From QHYU01 sp041493955 (GTDB lineage: Bacteria; Acidobacteriota; Terriglobia; Acidiferrales; UBA7541), in NCBI GenBank assembly GCA_041493955.1, contig JBGPZW010000175.1, forward strand, positions 1-6,613: a DNA stretch of 6,613 nucleotides. Reading direction: 5' to 3'. Each line of letters begins with the position of its first letter. Position 1 is the stretch's first letter. The notes beneath the pieces are model-generated. The model was not told where the DNA came from and made no database searches. It saw nothing but the letters and a program-made list of their open reading frames with translations. Made by a program: the position numbers and the translations under genes. Below, in pieces: positions 1 through 5,157 of this stretch.

Positions 1-660
1 GAAGTTGTGGCCTTCGACGCAACGCCCGGGCCTCTGCAGATTCGCAACGGCAACAGCGTTTCGCTCGCGGCGCAGGTGACGCTGGCCGGCGCCGAACCCG
101 TTGGTCTGGGTAATGCCCCGGACCGCAGCGCGCAGCTGCGGCAGATGACAGAGCGCGGGCTTGAGGCCGACATCCTGGTGCTCTCGGGCGGAGTGTCGCG
201 AGGGAAGTACGACCTAGTGGAAGTTGTCCTCGCCGAGCTGGGCGCCGAGTTTTTCTTTGATGCCGTGGCGATTCGGCCAGGGCGCCCGGCGGTGTTTGCC
301 GCCTGCCGCGGCAAGTTTGTCTTCGGCCTGCCGGGCAACCCGGTTTCCACGATGGTGACCTTTGAGCTGTTCGCCCTGCCTGCGATTGACATGCTGAGCG
401 GAGCCGCGCCGCGTCCGCTGCCCCTGTTGCGCGCGAAGCTGGCTGCGCCGGTGCGCCAGAACGCTGCGCTGACGCATTTCCTGCCGGCGCGGATCGGCTG
501 GGCGTCGGGCGAGCCGGTCGTGAAAGAGTTGCCCTGGCAGGGCTCCGGCGATATTGTGGCCCTGGCTGCAGCCAACTGTTTCCTGGTTGTGCCAGAGAAG
601 CGGCTGGAGATGGCCGCCGGCGATTGGGTGGACGTGCTGCCACGGCGCGACCGCTTCTGA
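1..660 (+). CDS. moeA: MoeA, molybdopterin molybdenumtransferase (C-terminal half; 5' end outside window)
   Basis: MoeA inserts molybdate into adenylylated molybdopterin (MPT-AMP) in the cytoplasm, the last general step of Moco synthesis. The frame is open from base 1, so 219 residues of a protein that is usually about 400 are visible. What remains is the MPT-binding MoCF domain followed by the small C-terminal beta domain. In window residue numbers, IRNGNS is at 14-19, the SGGVSRGKYDLV block with its conserved Asp is at 62-73, RPGRP at 92-96 and GLPGNPVS at 109-116; these are the hallmark MoeA motifs. The C-terminal domain (about 140-219) ends with the typical GSGDI...AANCFLVVPE stretch. It lies upstream of moaC in the same direction, consistent with a Moco cluster. 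MogA/MoaB proteins share the MoCF fold but lack the C-terminal domain, so MoeA is the firm call. The GTG at base 7 is an internal codon, not a start. Confidence 0.95.
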   Translation, partial: EVVAFDATPGPLQIRNGNSVSLAAQVTLAGAEPVGLGNAPDRSAQLRQMTERGLEADILVLSGGVSRGKYDLVEVVLAELGAEFFFDAVAIRPGRPAVFAACRGKFVFGLPGNPVSTMVTFELFALPAIDMLSGAAPRPLPLLRAKLAAPVRQNAALTHFLPARIGWASGEPVVKELPWQGSGDIVALAAANCFLVVPEKRLEMAAGDWVDVLPRRDRF

Positions 661-703
661 GGTGGTTTTGTGGCACCGGCTTCCAGCCGGTGCTCTGAGG
701 TGG
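656..703. repeat. Palindrome bracketed by a perfect 10-base direct repeat, at the moeA stop codon
   Basis: A perfect hairpin has arms GCACCGGCT (673-681) and AGCCGGTGC (685-693) with a 3-base loop. TCTGAGGTGG occurs at 656-665 and again, without mismatch, at 694-703, so the direct repeats enclose a 28-base core (666-693). The first copy includes the moeA TGA. The arrangement looks like a small palindromic element with a target-site duplication. It lacks a T-tract, so it is a poor intrinsic terminator. The palindrome resembles dispersed intergenic repeats of acidobacterial and similar genomes, from memory and not checked. Confidence 0.65.
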
Positions 704-711
704 CGTCGAGC

Positions 712-765
712 AGTGGCGGGCTTCCCGGCAGGGCCGGGACGCACACCACGCTGAAGCCCGCCGCT
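712..765. repeat. Branched palindromic intergenic repeat
   Basis: The outer arms AGTGGCGGGCTT (712-723) and AAGCCCGCCGCT (754-765) pair over 12 positions, with one G-U wobble (714 with 763). Between them sits a second, perfect stem, CCCGGC (724-729) with GCCGGG (733-738). The folded form would therefore be a stem with an internal hairpin and an unpaired 3' stretch (739-753). No T-tract follows. It looks like a repetitive extragenic palindrome rather than a terminator or a known riboswitch. Confidence 0.6.
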
Positions 766-782
766 ACGCAGGAAGGCAGACC

Positions 783-802
783 CGCCCCGATGAATCGGGG
801 CG
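783..802. repeat. GC-rich palindrome just upstream of moaC
   Basis: The arms CGCCCCGAT (783-791) and ATCGGGGCG (794-802) are perfectly complementary; the real loop is probably TGAA (791-794) with an 8-bp stem. It ends 10 bases before the moaC ATG, close to its weak GGA ribosome-binding sequence (807-809). It is probably a member of a dispersed palindrome family. An effect on moaC translation is possible but not shown by the sequence. Confidence 0.55.
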
Positions 803-812
803 CTTCGGAATC

Positions 813-1298
813 ATGGCCAAGCTGACGCACTACAAGAAAGGCGGGCAGGTGGCGATGGTGGACGTCACCGCGAAGGCGGCTACCGCGCGCACGGCCGTGG
901 CCCACGGCTTTATTCGGATTGCTCCGGCGGCAGTGCGCAAGGTGCGGCGGCTGGAAACGCCCAAGGGCAATCCGCTCGAGGTGGCGCGCATTGCCGGAAT
1001 CGCTGCGGCCAAGCGCACTGCGGAGTGGATACCTCTTTGTCATCCCCTGCCGCTGACGCACATTGATGTGACCACGCGGCTGTGCCAGAATGGCGTGGAG
1101 ATTACTTCGCGCGTCACCGCCACCGCGCAGACGGGCGTGGAAATGGAAGCGCTGGTTGCGGTATCGGCCGCGGCGCTGACCATCTACGACATGTGCAAGG
1201 CCCTGGACAAGGGCATGGAAATCACCGCCATCCACCTGGTGGAAAAGATCGGCGGCCGCAGCGGCCACTACCTGCGTGGCGAGAAAAGGCACCGGTGA
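813..1298 (+). CDS. moaC: MoaC, cyclic pyranopterin monophosphate synthase
   Basis: MoaC converts the MoaA product 3',8-cyclo-7,8-dihydro-GTP into cyclic pyranopterin monophosphate, the first stable Moco intermediate, in the cytoplasm. The 161-residue product equals the family's usual length. Visible signatures are MVDV (15-18), the ARIAGIAAAKRT block (58-69), IPLCHPLPLT (73-82) with its conserved Cys-His, TGVEMEAL (107-114) and IYDMCKALDKGM (124-135). D126 and K129 match the catalytic Asp and Lys of E. coli MoaC (D128, K131). I chose the ATG at 813 because LTHY at 4-7 aligns with the N-terminus of other MoaC proteins; the later ATG at 855 would remove it. Upstream is only a weak GGA at 807-809. 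It lies 152 bases after moeA across a run of palindromes and 81 bases before a response-regulator gene. It stops at the TGA ending at 1298. Confidence 0.97.
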   Translation: MAKLTHYKKGGQVAMVDVTAKAATARTAVAHGFIRIAPAAVRKVRRLETPKGNPLEVARIAGIAAAKRTAEWIPLCHPLPLTHIDVTTRLCQNGVEITSRVTATAQTGVEMEALVAVSAAALTIYDMCKALDKGMEITAIHLVEKIGGRSGHYLRGEKRHR

Positions 1299-1345
1299 GA
1301 CGGGAGTCGTAACGCCAGTGTCCCGGCGGTGGAGTGGAACAGAGA

Positions 1346-1362
1346 GCCGGCGAGACGCCGGC
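1346..1362. repeat. Short palindrome upstream of the response regulator
   Basis: GCCGGCG (1346-1352) and CGCCGGC (1356-1362) form a perfect 7-bp stem with an AGA loop. It fits the style of the three palindromes after moeA. It lies inside the upstream extension that would be read if the response regulator began at the GTG at 1329 (giving an Arg-rich run), which argues for the later ATG start. Confidence 0.5.
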
Positions 1363-1379
1363 GGTACGGTACGAGGATC

Positions 1380-2123
1380 ATGGCGCCGCTGAAAACCGTC
1401 AAGGTGCTGGTCGTGGACGACAATCCTCTGGTGCGGGATCTCATCGCGCGGGGGATGGGGCCGCATGCCGAGGTGGCCACGGCCGCCGACGGGGCGGATG
1501 CCCTGCTCAAGGTCGTTGACAGCCCGCCGGACCTGATCATCTCCGACTACAAGATGCCGGGCCTCGATGGCCGGCAGCTCTACGAAAAGCTGCGCGGGCG
1601 CGAGCAGACTCGCCACATTCCGTTCATCTTTGTCGCTGGCCGGGGCGACATCGAGGAAAAACTTCGCCCGCTGGTGGACGGCGTCGAAGATTTCATCCCC
1701 AAGCCGTTTTTCCTGAAGGATCTGGTGCGGACGGCGAAAAAAGTGGTGGACCGCCTGCACCTGGAGAAACTGCAGCAGCGCGCCTCGCGGCCCGGCGTCA
1801 TTCAGGGGCGGCTCGAGGAGATGGGCATCACCGACTTGATGCAGTCGCTCGAGATGGGTGGGAAATCCTGCCGGCTGACCCTGCGCCGCGAGGGTGAGGA
1901 GTGCGAACTTTATTTTGTGGCCGGCCAATGCAGGCATGCGCAAGTCGGCGCGCTCGAAGGCGATGAAGCCGTCTATCAGGCGGTGAGCTGGACCGAGGGC
2001 GACTTCGAGATTGATTTCAACGCCTCGGCCGGCCGCACGACCACCACGCGCTCCACTACCGGGCTGCTTATGGAAGCCATGCGCCTGCTCGACGAAGCCA
2101 ATAGCGATAAGGTTGAGCGCTGA
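1380..2123 (+). CDS. Response regulator: receiver (REC) domain plus C-terminal DUF4388/PATAN domain
   Basis: This is a cytoplasmic two-component output protein of 247 residues with no DNA-binding domain. The REC domain covers about 6-125: acidic pair D13-D14, phospho-acceptor D56 in DLIISDYKMPG, and conserved K108 in the KPF motif. The switch Ser/Thr expected near position 86 is Ala (FIFVAGR), which is atypical. Residues about 139-215 match DUF4388/PATAN (GRLEEMGITDLMQSLEMG, then ELYFVAGQ.RHA, GDEAVYQAVSW.EGDFEI), a domain common in response regulators of myxobacteria, cyanobacteria and acidobacteria and thought to mediate protein-protein interaction. The 1380 ATG has GAGG at 1373-1376, a close spacing. 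The GTG at 1329 would add 17 Arg-rich residues read through a palindrome, so it is less likely. No histidine kinase is adjacent. The downstream moaB gene starts 9 bases after its stop, so the two are probably cotranscribed. The partner kinase and target are unknown. Confidence 0.88.
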   Translation: MAPLKTVKVLVVDDNPLVRDLIARGMGPHAEVATAADGADALLKVVDSPPDLIISDYKMPGLDGRQLYEKLRGREQTRHIPFIFVAGRGDIEEKLRPLVDGVEDFIPKPFFLKDLVRTAKKVVDRLHLEKLQQRASRPGVIQGRLEEMGITDLMQSLEMGGKSCRLTLRREGEECELYFVAGQCRHAQVGALEGDEAVYQAVSWTEGDFEIDFNASAGRTTTTRSTTGLLMEAMRLLDEANSDKVER

Positions 2124-2132
2124 CCCGCCCTG

Positions 2133-2609
2133 ATGCGCGTTGCACTAGTCACCGTCAGCGACTCGGTTTCCCGAGGCACGCACGCGGACCGATCCGGCCC
2201 GGCGCTGCGCGAGCGCTGTGTTGCGCTCGGATGGCAGGTCGTGTTCGCGCAGGTGGTTGCGGATGAACCCGCGGAGATTCAGGCCCGCCTGCTCGAGCTG
2301 GCGGACTCCGGTGCAGTGGACGTAATTCTCACCACCGGCGGCACGGGCCTCGGGCCGCGGGACTCCACGCCGGAAGCGACGCTCGCCGTTTGCGAGAAAA
2401 CCATTCCCGGTCTGGGGGAACTCATGCGCGAAAAAGGCCGGCAGACGAACCCTCGCGCTCCGCTCTCGCGTGCGGTGGCCGGGGTGCGCGCCCGGACGAT
2501 CATCGTCAATCTGCCCGGCAGTCCGCGCGGCGCGGTGGAATCACTCGACGCCATCGCCGACCTCTTGCCCCATGCCGTCGAAGTCCTCGCCGGCGCCCGC
2601 CACGACTAG
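2133..2609 (+). CDS. moaB: MoaB/MogA family molybdopterin adenylyltransferase
   Basis: Members adenylylate molybdopterin to MPT-AMP, the substrate MoeA uses for molybdenum insertion. The 158-residue protein is a single MoCF domain: VTVSDSVSRG at 6-15, VADE at 42-45, TTGGTGLGPRDSTPEAT at 67-83, and NLPGSPRGAVESL at 126-138. D44 and D77 match the functionally important Asp residues of E. coli MogA (D49, D82). At this length it sits between MoaB and MogA, and sequence reading alone cannot separate them; a mog symbol would be equally acceptable. The ATG at 2133 starts directly at the first beta strand (MRVALVTVSDS), as expected. No clear Shine-Dalgarno is present, so translation may be coupled to the response regulator gene ending 9 bases upstream. 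With moeA and moaC nearby, it completes a Moco cluster. Confidence 0.93.
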   Translation: MRVALVTVSDSVSRGTHADRSGPALRERCVALGWQVVFAQVVADEPAEIQARLLELADSGAVDVILTTGGTGLGPRDSTPEATLAVCEKTIPGLGELMREKGRQTNPRAPLSRAVAGVRARTIIVNLPGSPRGAVESLDAIADLLPHAVEVLAGARHD

Positions 2610-2627
2610 CTATCTGCACCCTTGCGG

Positions 2628-2656
2628 TTGACACGCGGCTCCTAAGCCTGAACAAT
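2628..2656 (+). promoter_or_regulatory. Candidate sigma70-like promoter for proC
   Basis: A perfect -35 TTGACA (2628-2633) is followed after exactly 17 bases by AACAAT (2651-2656), 4 of 6 matches to TATAAT. The predicted transcription start (about 2663) is 3 bases before the proC ATG, and no Shine-Dalgarno lies upstream of that ATG. The mRNA would therefore be leaderless or nearly so. The region is AT-richer than its surroundings. Confidence 0.55.
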
Positions 2657-2665
2657 ACTGGCTCT

Positions 2666-3493
2666 ATGAAAACTAAATTGTCCCAGAAGCGCCTGGCCGT
2701 GCTTGGCGCCGGCAAAATTGGCGGCATTCTTCTCCGCGCGTTCCTCAAGCAGGGGCTTATCTCGCCGAGGCATGCGCTGGCCACTGTCCAGCATCCGGAG
2801 AGGGCTCGTGTCCTTGGCCGGGAGTTGGGCATACGCACGTTCACCGACAACCGCGCGGCGGCTCGACAGGCGGATATCATCCTGCTCTGCGTGAAACCCC
2901 AGACGGTGCGCGAAGTCCTGGAGGAAATCCGCTCGGAGATCACTCCTGACAAACTGGTCGTGGCCGTCGCCGCTTCGGTCCCGACGCCGTATCTCGAAAA
3001 GTACCTGGACGCGAAGGTCCCCGTGGTGCGCGCGATGCCGAATACGCCCTGTGCCGTCGGCTGCGGAATGACGGGCCTCTGCAAAGGAAGCCATGCAGGG
3101 GCGTCACACCTGGAATTGGCCCGCGCACTTTTCGAGACCGTGGGCCGGGTCGTGGTCGTGGACGAAAAGCACATGGACGCGGTCACAGGCTTATCGGCCA
3201 GCGGTCCCGCTTTTGCCTATATCATTCTGGAATCGCTGGCTGAGGGCGGCGTGAAAGTCGGGCTTCCGCGTGACGTGGCGACGCTGCTAGCCGCGCAGAC
3301 TCTGCAAGGCGCGGCGCGCGTCGTGCTGGAGACCGGGGACCATCCGGCCCTCCTCAAGGACGCGGTCACCACTCCAGCCGGCTGCACGATTGACGGCATC
3401 CTCGAGCTTGAGGAAGGCAAGCTGCGCGTCACGCTGATCAAGGCCGTGGTCAAAGCCACCCAACGAGCCGGCGAGTTGCTGTTCGAGAAGTGA
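2666..3493 (+). CDS. proC: ProC, pyrroline-5-carboxylate reductase
   Basis: ProC reduces 1-pyrroline-5-carboxylate to L-proline with NAD(P)H, the last step of proline synthesis, in the cytoplasm. The 275 residues match the family's usual 260-280. The N-terminal Rossmann domain shows LGAGKIGG (13-20) and LLCVKPQ (73-79). The conserved MPNTP motif is at 124-128. The C-terminal dimerisation and active-site domain has TGLSASGPAF (174-183) and the P5CR signature around VTTPAGCTIDGI (234-245). I chose the ATG at 2666 because a normal ProC N-terminus follows it. The same frame stays open upstream to 2390, but that stretch overlaps moaB in another frame and reads as Arg-rich non-protein sequence. No ribosome-binding site precedes 2666; a -35/-10 pair sits directly upstream instead. 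It lies 56 bases after moaB and is functionally unrelated to its neighbours, so it is probably a separate transcription unit. Confidence 0.96.
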   Translation: MKTKLSQKRLAVLGAGKIGGILLRAFLKQGLISPRHALATVQHPERARVLGRELGIRTFTDNRAAARQADIILLCVKPQTVREVLEEIRSEITPDKLVVAVAASVPTPYLEKYLDAKVPVVRAMPNTPCAVGCGMTGLCKGSHAGASHLELARALFETVGRVVVVDEKHMDAVTGLSASGPAFAYIILESLAEGGVKVGLPRDVATLLAAQTLQGAARVVLETGDHPALLKDAVTTPAGCTIDGILELEEGKLRVTLIKAVVKATQRAGELLFEK

Positions 3494-3508
3494 CGCAGGG
3501 TTGGCCTT

Positions 3509-3537
3509 CGCCCCATTTGGACCTGGGGTGACATTTT
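3509..3537 (+). terminator. Weak candidate terminator after proC
   Basis: CGCCCCA (3509-3515) pairs with TGGGGTG (3524-3530), including one G-U wobble, around an 8-base loop. Three bases later comes TTTT (3534-3537). The short T-run and long loop make this weak. It is the only hairpin-plus-T arrangement seen in the 16-44 bases after the proC stop. It overlaps the possible insertion-sequence remnant described separately. Confidence 0.3.
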
Positions 3538-3567
3538 CACGTCGCTGTCCACGGGCGACAGAATTAT
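3525..3567. repeat. Degenerate tandem motif, possible insertion-sequence end remnant
   Basis: GGTGACA (3527-3533) and GGCGACA (3554-3560) recur with a 27-base period, each preceded by G and followed by a T/A-rich stretch. Short inverted complements (CTGTC at 3545-3549 with GACAG at 3557-3561) lie between. The GGGGTGACATTTTCAC style resembles terminal repeats of some integrase-type insertion sequences, as I remember them. No transposase is nearby, so at most this is a relic. Confidence 0.25.
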
Positions 3568-3615
3568 GGAGCTAAGACAAGACGAGTACAGCGGCTGGCT
3601 GGGACTTGACCGTTG

Positions 3616-3624
3616 TGCTAGGAT
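3616..3624 (+). promoter_or_regulatory. Candidate extended -10 promoter for nuoA
   Basis: TGC followed by TAGGAT (3619-3624) gives an extended -10 element with 4 of 6 matches to TATAAT. No good -35 lies 17 bases upstream; the TTGACC at 3606-3611 is too close to serve this -10. The predicted start is near 3631, 12 bases before the chosen nuoA ATG. The AGGA inside the element (3620-3623) could instead act as a ribosome-binding site for a GTG at 3628. Confidence 0.35.
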
Positions 3625-3642
3625 GACGTGCTGACATCTGCG

Positions 3643-4023
3643 ATGCCCCCTCAATACATTCCGATATTGGTCTTCGCGGCACTGGCCGCTGCGTTTCCCG
3701 CGATGACGCTGGTCATCATGAAGTTCATCCGGCCCGATTCAACCGCCGCAGGGGCCAAGCTGAAGCCGTACGAGTGCGGCATCCCGCCGGAAGGCAGCGC
3801 GCGCGGGCGCTATTCGGTGCGCTTCTACATCGTCGCCATCCTGTTCGTGATTTTCGACGTGGAGACGATTTTCCTGTTTCCCTGGGCGGTGAACTTTTCC
3901 AACCCGGACGCCAGCCTGCGGCTCAACCCGGTTTACGGCCTCGTGACCATGTTTGTCTTTCTGGGAATCCTGATCATCGGCTACGTCTGGCTGTACAAGA
4001 AGGGTGCTCTGGAATGGGTCTAG
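3643..4023 (+). CDS. nuoA: NuoA, NADH-quinone oxidoreductase subunit A
   Basis: NuoA is a small membrane subunit of respiratory complex I at the junction between membrane and peripheral arms, where it helps form the quinone-binding region. The 126 residues show three hydrophobic segments (about 5-27, 60-82 and 98-117). Between the first and second is the conserved loop KPYECGIPPEGSARGRYSVRF (41-61) with the invariant Cys at 45. The FDVETIFLFPWAV block (71-83) carries the acidic residues D72 and E74, equivalent to E. coli D79 and E81. The ATG at 3643 gives a typical N-terminus. An in-frame GTG at 3628, with AGGA 4 bases before it, would add five residues and cannot be excluded. It is followed by a strong terminator and not by nuoB, which is unusual for complex I operons. 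Confidence 0.95.
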   Translation: MPPQYIPILVFAALAAAFPAMTLVIMKFIRPDSTAAGAKLKPYECGIPPEGSARGRYSVRFYIVAILFVIFDVETIFLFPWAVNFSNPDASLRLNPVYGLVTMFVFLGILIIGYVWLYKKGALEWV

Positions 4024-4051
4024 GCGCCCGGCAACAGTCGCGGTTCCCGCG

Positions 4052-4083
4052 CCCGGCCGCTCGAAGCGGTCGGGATTTTTTTT
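4052..4083 (+). terminator. Strong intrinsic (Rho-independent) terminator after nuoA
   Basis: CCCGGCCGCT (4052-4061) pairs with AGCGGTCGGG (4065-4074) over 10 positions with one G-U wobble, around a CGA loop. One A later comes an uninterrupted run of eight T (4076-4083). It begins 28 bases after the nuoA stop and should end the nuoA transcript, separating it from nuoC. Confidence 0.9.
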
Positions 4084-4158
4084 GCCCGGCGGACAGTTAA
4101 AGCGTTACTGTCTTGCGCGCGGACGGAGAAACCGCCGGCGGGACGACAAGGGAAGAGA

Positions 4159-4188
4159 TTGACGGAGTTTTCCGCCGTGTGTTAGAAA
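4159..4188 (+). promoter_or_regulatory. Candidate promoter for nuoC-nuoD-nuoH
   Basis: TTGACG (4159-4164, 5 of 6 to the -35 consensus) is followed after 18 bases by TAGAAA (4183-4188, 4 of 6), preceded by an extended -10 TGT (4180-4182). The start would be near 4195, giving a leader of about 54 bases. Its place between the nuoA terminator and nuoC supports the call. The gap 4024-4248 contains no gene that I can recognise. Confidence 0.5.
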
Positions 4189-4211
4189 GTACGGTTTAAG
4201 TTTCCTTGGCT

Positions 4212-4229
4212 GCTGCGGCTACCCGCAGC
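4212..4229 (+). other. Small hairpin in the nuoC leader
   Basis: GCTGCGG (4212-4218) and CCGCAGC (4223-4229) form a perfect 7-bp stem with a CTAC loop, 19 bases before the nuoC ATG. No Shine-Dalgarno is visible between the hairpin and the ATG. It could affect ribosome access or mRNA stability; it has no T-tract and so is not a terminator. Confidence 0.35.
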
Positions 4230-4248
4230 CTGCTTCACCCCGGACTAC

Positions 4249-5154
4249 ATGGCCAACGACCCAGAAGATAAGCAGCCGCCAGCACCACCCGAAGGGGAGA
4301 AGTCTGCCGCTCCGGAGTCTCGCGAAGCCGCAACGCCGGAATACCCTCCGGATCTGGACTGGCAGCTTCGCGCCCACCCCGTAGTGCCGAAGCAGCCTGA
4401 ACCCGCGACGCCTGTGCCGCCGCCCAAGAAAGAGGCACCGCCCGCGGTCGCGCCGCAGCCAGCGGCTCCCGCGGCACCTAGGCCAGCCACTCCCGCAGCC
4501 CTGGCTCCGGCCAGTGCACCTCCGGGTGGAGGAGAGGAAAAACCCGCGGCTCCCGCAGCTCCGCCGCAGCCCGCGGCCCCTGCAGGGCCCTCCAAACCGG
4601 TCGCACCGGCGGGCGCTGCCCCGCCCAAGCCTGCGGCTCCGGCACCGCCCAAGCCCGAGCCACTCGATAATGAGCTGGTGAAACGCTACAAGAGCCGCTT
4701 CGGCGAGGCCATCCGCGAAGCGTGGCAGGACCGCAAGCAGGCCATCCTGGTCGTGGAGGCCGCGCGCCTGCTGGAGATCGCGCAATACACGCGCGATGAG
4801 GAGAAGTTCAACCTACTGAGTGACCTCACCGCTGTGGACTGGCCCAAGCGCGAGAAGCGCTTCGACATCATCCTGAATCTCTACTCGTTCGCGAAAAATG
4901 AGCGGCTGCGCCTGAAGGTCTGGGCCGGGGAGAACGAGCCCGTGCCCAGCGTTTCGGGTGTCTGGAGCACGGCCAACTGGCTGGAGCGCGAGGTTTACGA
5001 CATGTTCGGCATCGTGTTCACGGGCCATCCGAATTTGAAGCGCATCCTGCTGCCCGACGAGTGGCAGGGGCATCCACTGCGCAAGGACTACGACATCCTG
5101 ACGCAGGACACCGCCTGGGTGCGCGAAAACCTGGGCATTGAGAGCGGTCAATAG
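4249..5154 (+). CDS. nuoC: NuoC, NADH-quinone oxidoreductase subunit C with a long Pro/Ala-rich N-terminal extension
   Basis: NuoC is the 30-kDa hydrophilic subunit of the complex I peripheral arm, packed against NuoD. The conserved domain fills residues 139-301. It includes the 30-kDa signature EREVYDMFGIVFTGHPNLKR (246-265) and GHPLRKDYD (274-282). Before it lies a region not normally found in NuoC, which is usually 150-220 residues: an acidic, Pro-rich start (1-40) and a low-complexity stretch where 55 of residues 61-138 are Pro or Ala. This extension has no Cys and no predicted membrane segment, so it is not a fused NuoB or a signal peptide. The only Met in frame before the domain is at 4249, and it lacks a clear Shine-Dalgarno. 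A GTG at 4678 would start almost exactly at the conserved domain, also without a good ribosome-binding site. The continuous open frame favours the long form. nuoD follows after 3 bases. Confidence 0.92.
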   Translation: MANDPEDKQPPAPPEGEKSAAPESREAATPEYPPDLDWQLRAHPVVPKQPEPATPVPPPKKEAPPAVAPQPAAPAAPRPATPAALAPASAPPGGGEEKPAAPAAPPQPAAPAGPSKPVAPAGAAPPKPAAPAPPKPEPLDNELVKRYKSRFGEAIREAWQDRKQAILVVEAARLLEIAQYTRDEEKFNLLSDLTAVDWPKREKRFDIILNLYSFAKNERLRLKVWAGENEPVPSVSGVWSTANWLEREVYDMFGIVFTGHPNLKRILLPDEWQGHPLRKDYDILTQDTAWVRENLGIESGQ

Positions 5155-5157
5155 CCG

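Noticed and set aside
661..812. Moco riboswitch upstream of moaC
   Set aside because: The location would suit one, but the palindromes look like independent repeats, one bracketed by a direct repeat. I cannot match the known Moco RNA architecture by eye; a covariance-model search would settle it.
2390..2665. 92-codon in-frame extension upstream of proC
   Set aside because: It overlaps moaB in a different frame, is Arg-rich without family similarity, and a normal ProC N-terminus starts at 2666.
2506..3186. 226-codon - strand frame opposite proC and the moaB end
   Set aside because: It is antisense to two well-identified genes and spans the proC promoter; its composition is Arg/Ser/Thr-rich with no motif.
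3606..3634. TTGACC at 3606-3611 as the -35 of a nuoA promoter
   Set aside because: The sequence 17 bases later (3629-3634, TGCTGA) is a poor -10, and the better TAGGAT is only 7 bases away.
4249..4662. NuoC extension as a degenerate fused NuoB
   Set aside because: It contains no Cys and none of the NuoB cluster-binding motifs, and its composition is low-complexity Pro/Ala.
4219..4785. Two overlapping - strand frames opposite the NuoC extension (Gly/Ala- and Arg/Gly-rich)
   Set aside because: They mirror the Pro/Ala-rich coding repeat; the complement of Pro and Ala codons naturally reads as Gly, Arg and Ala. No domain or start signal is seen.
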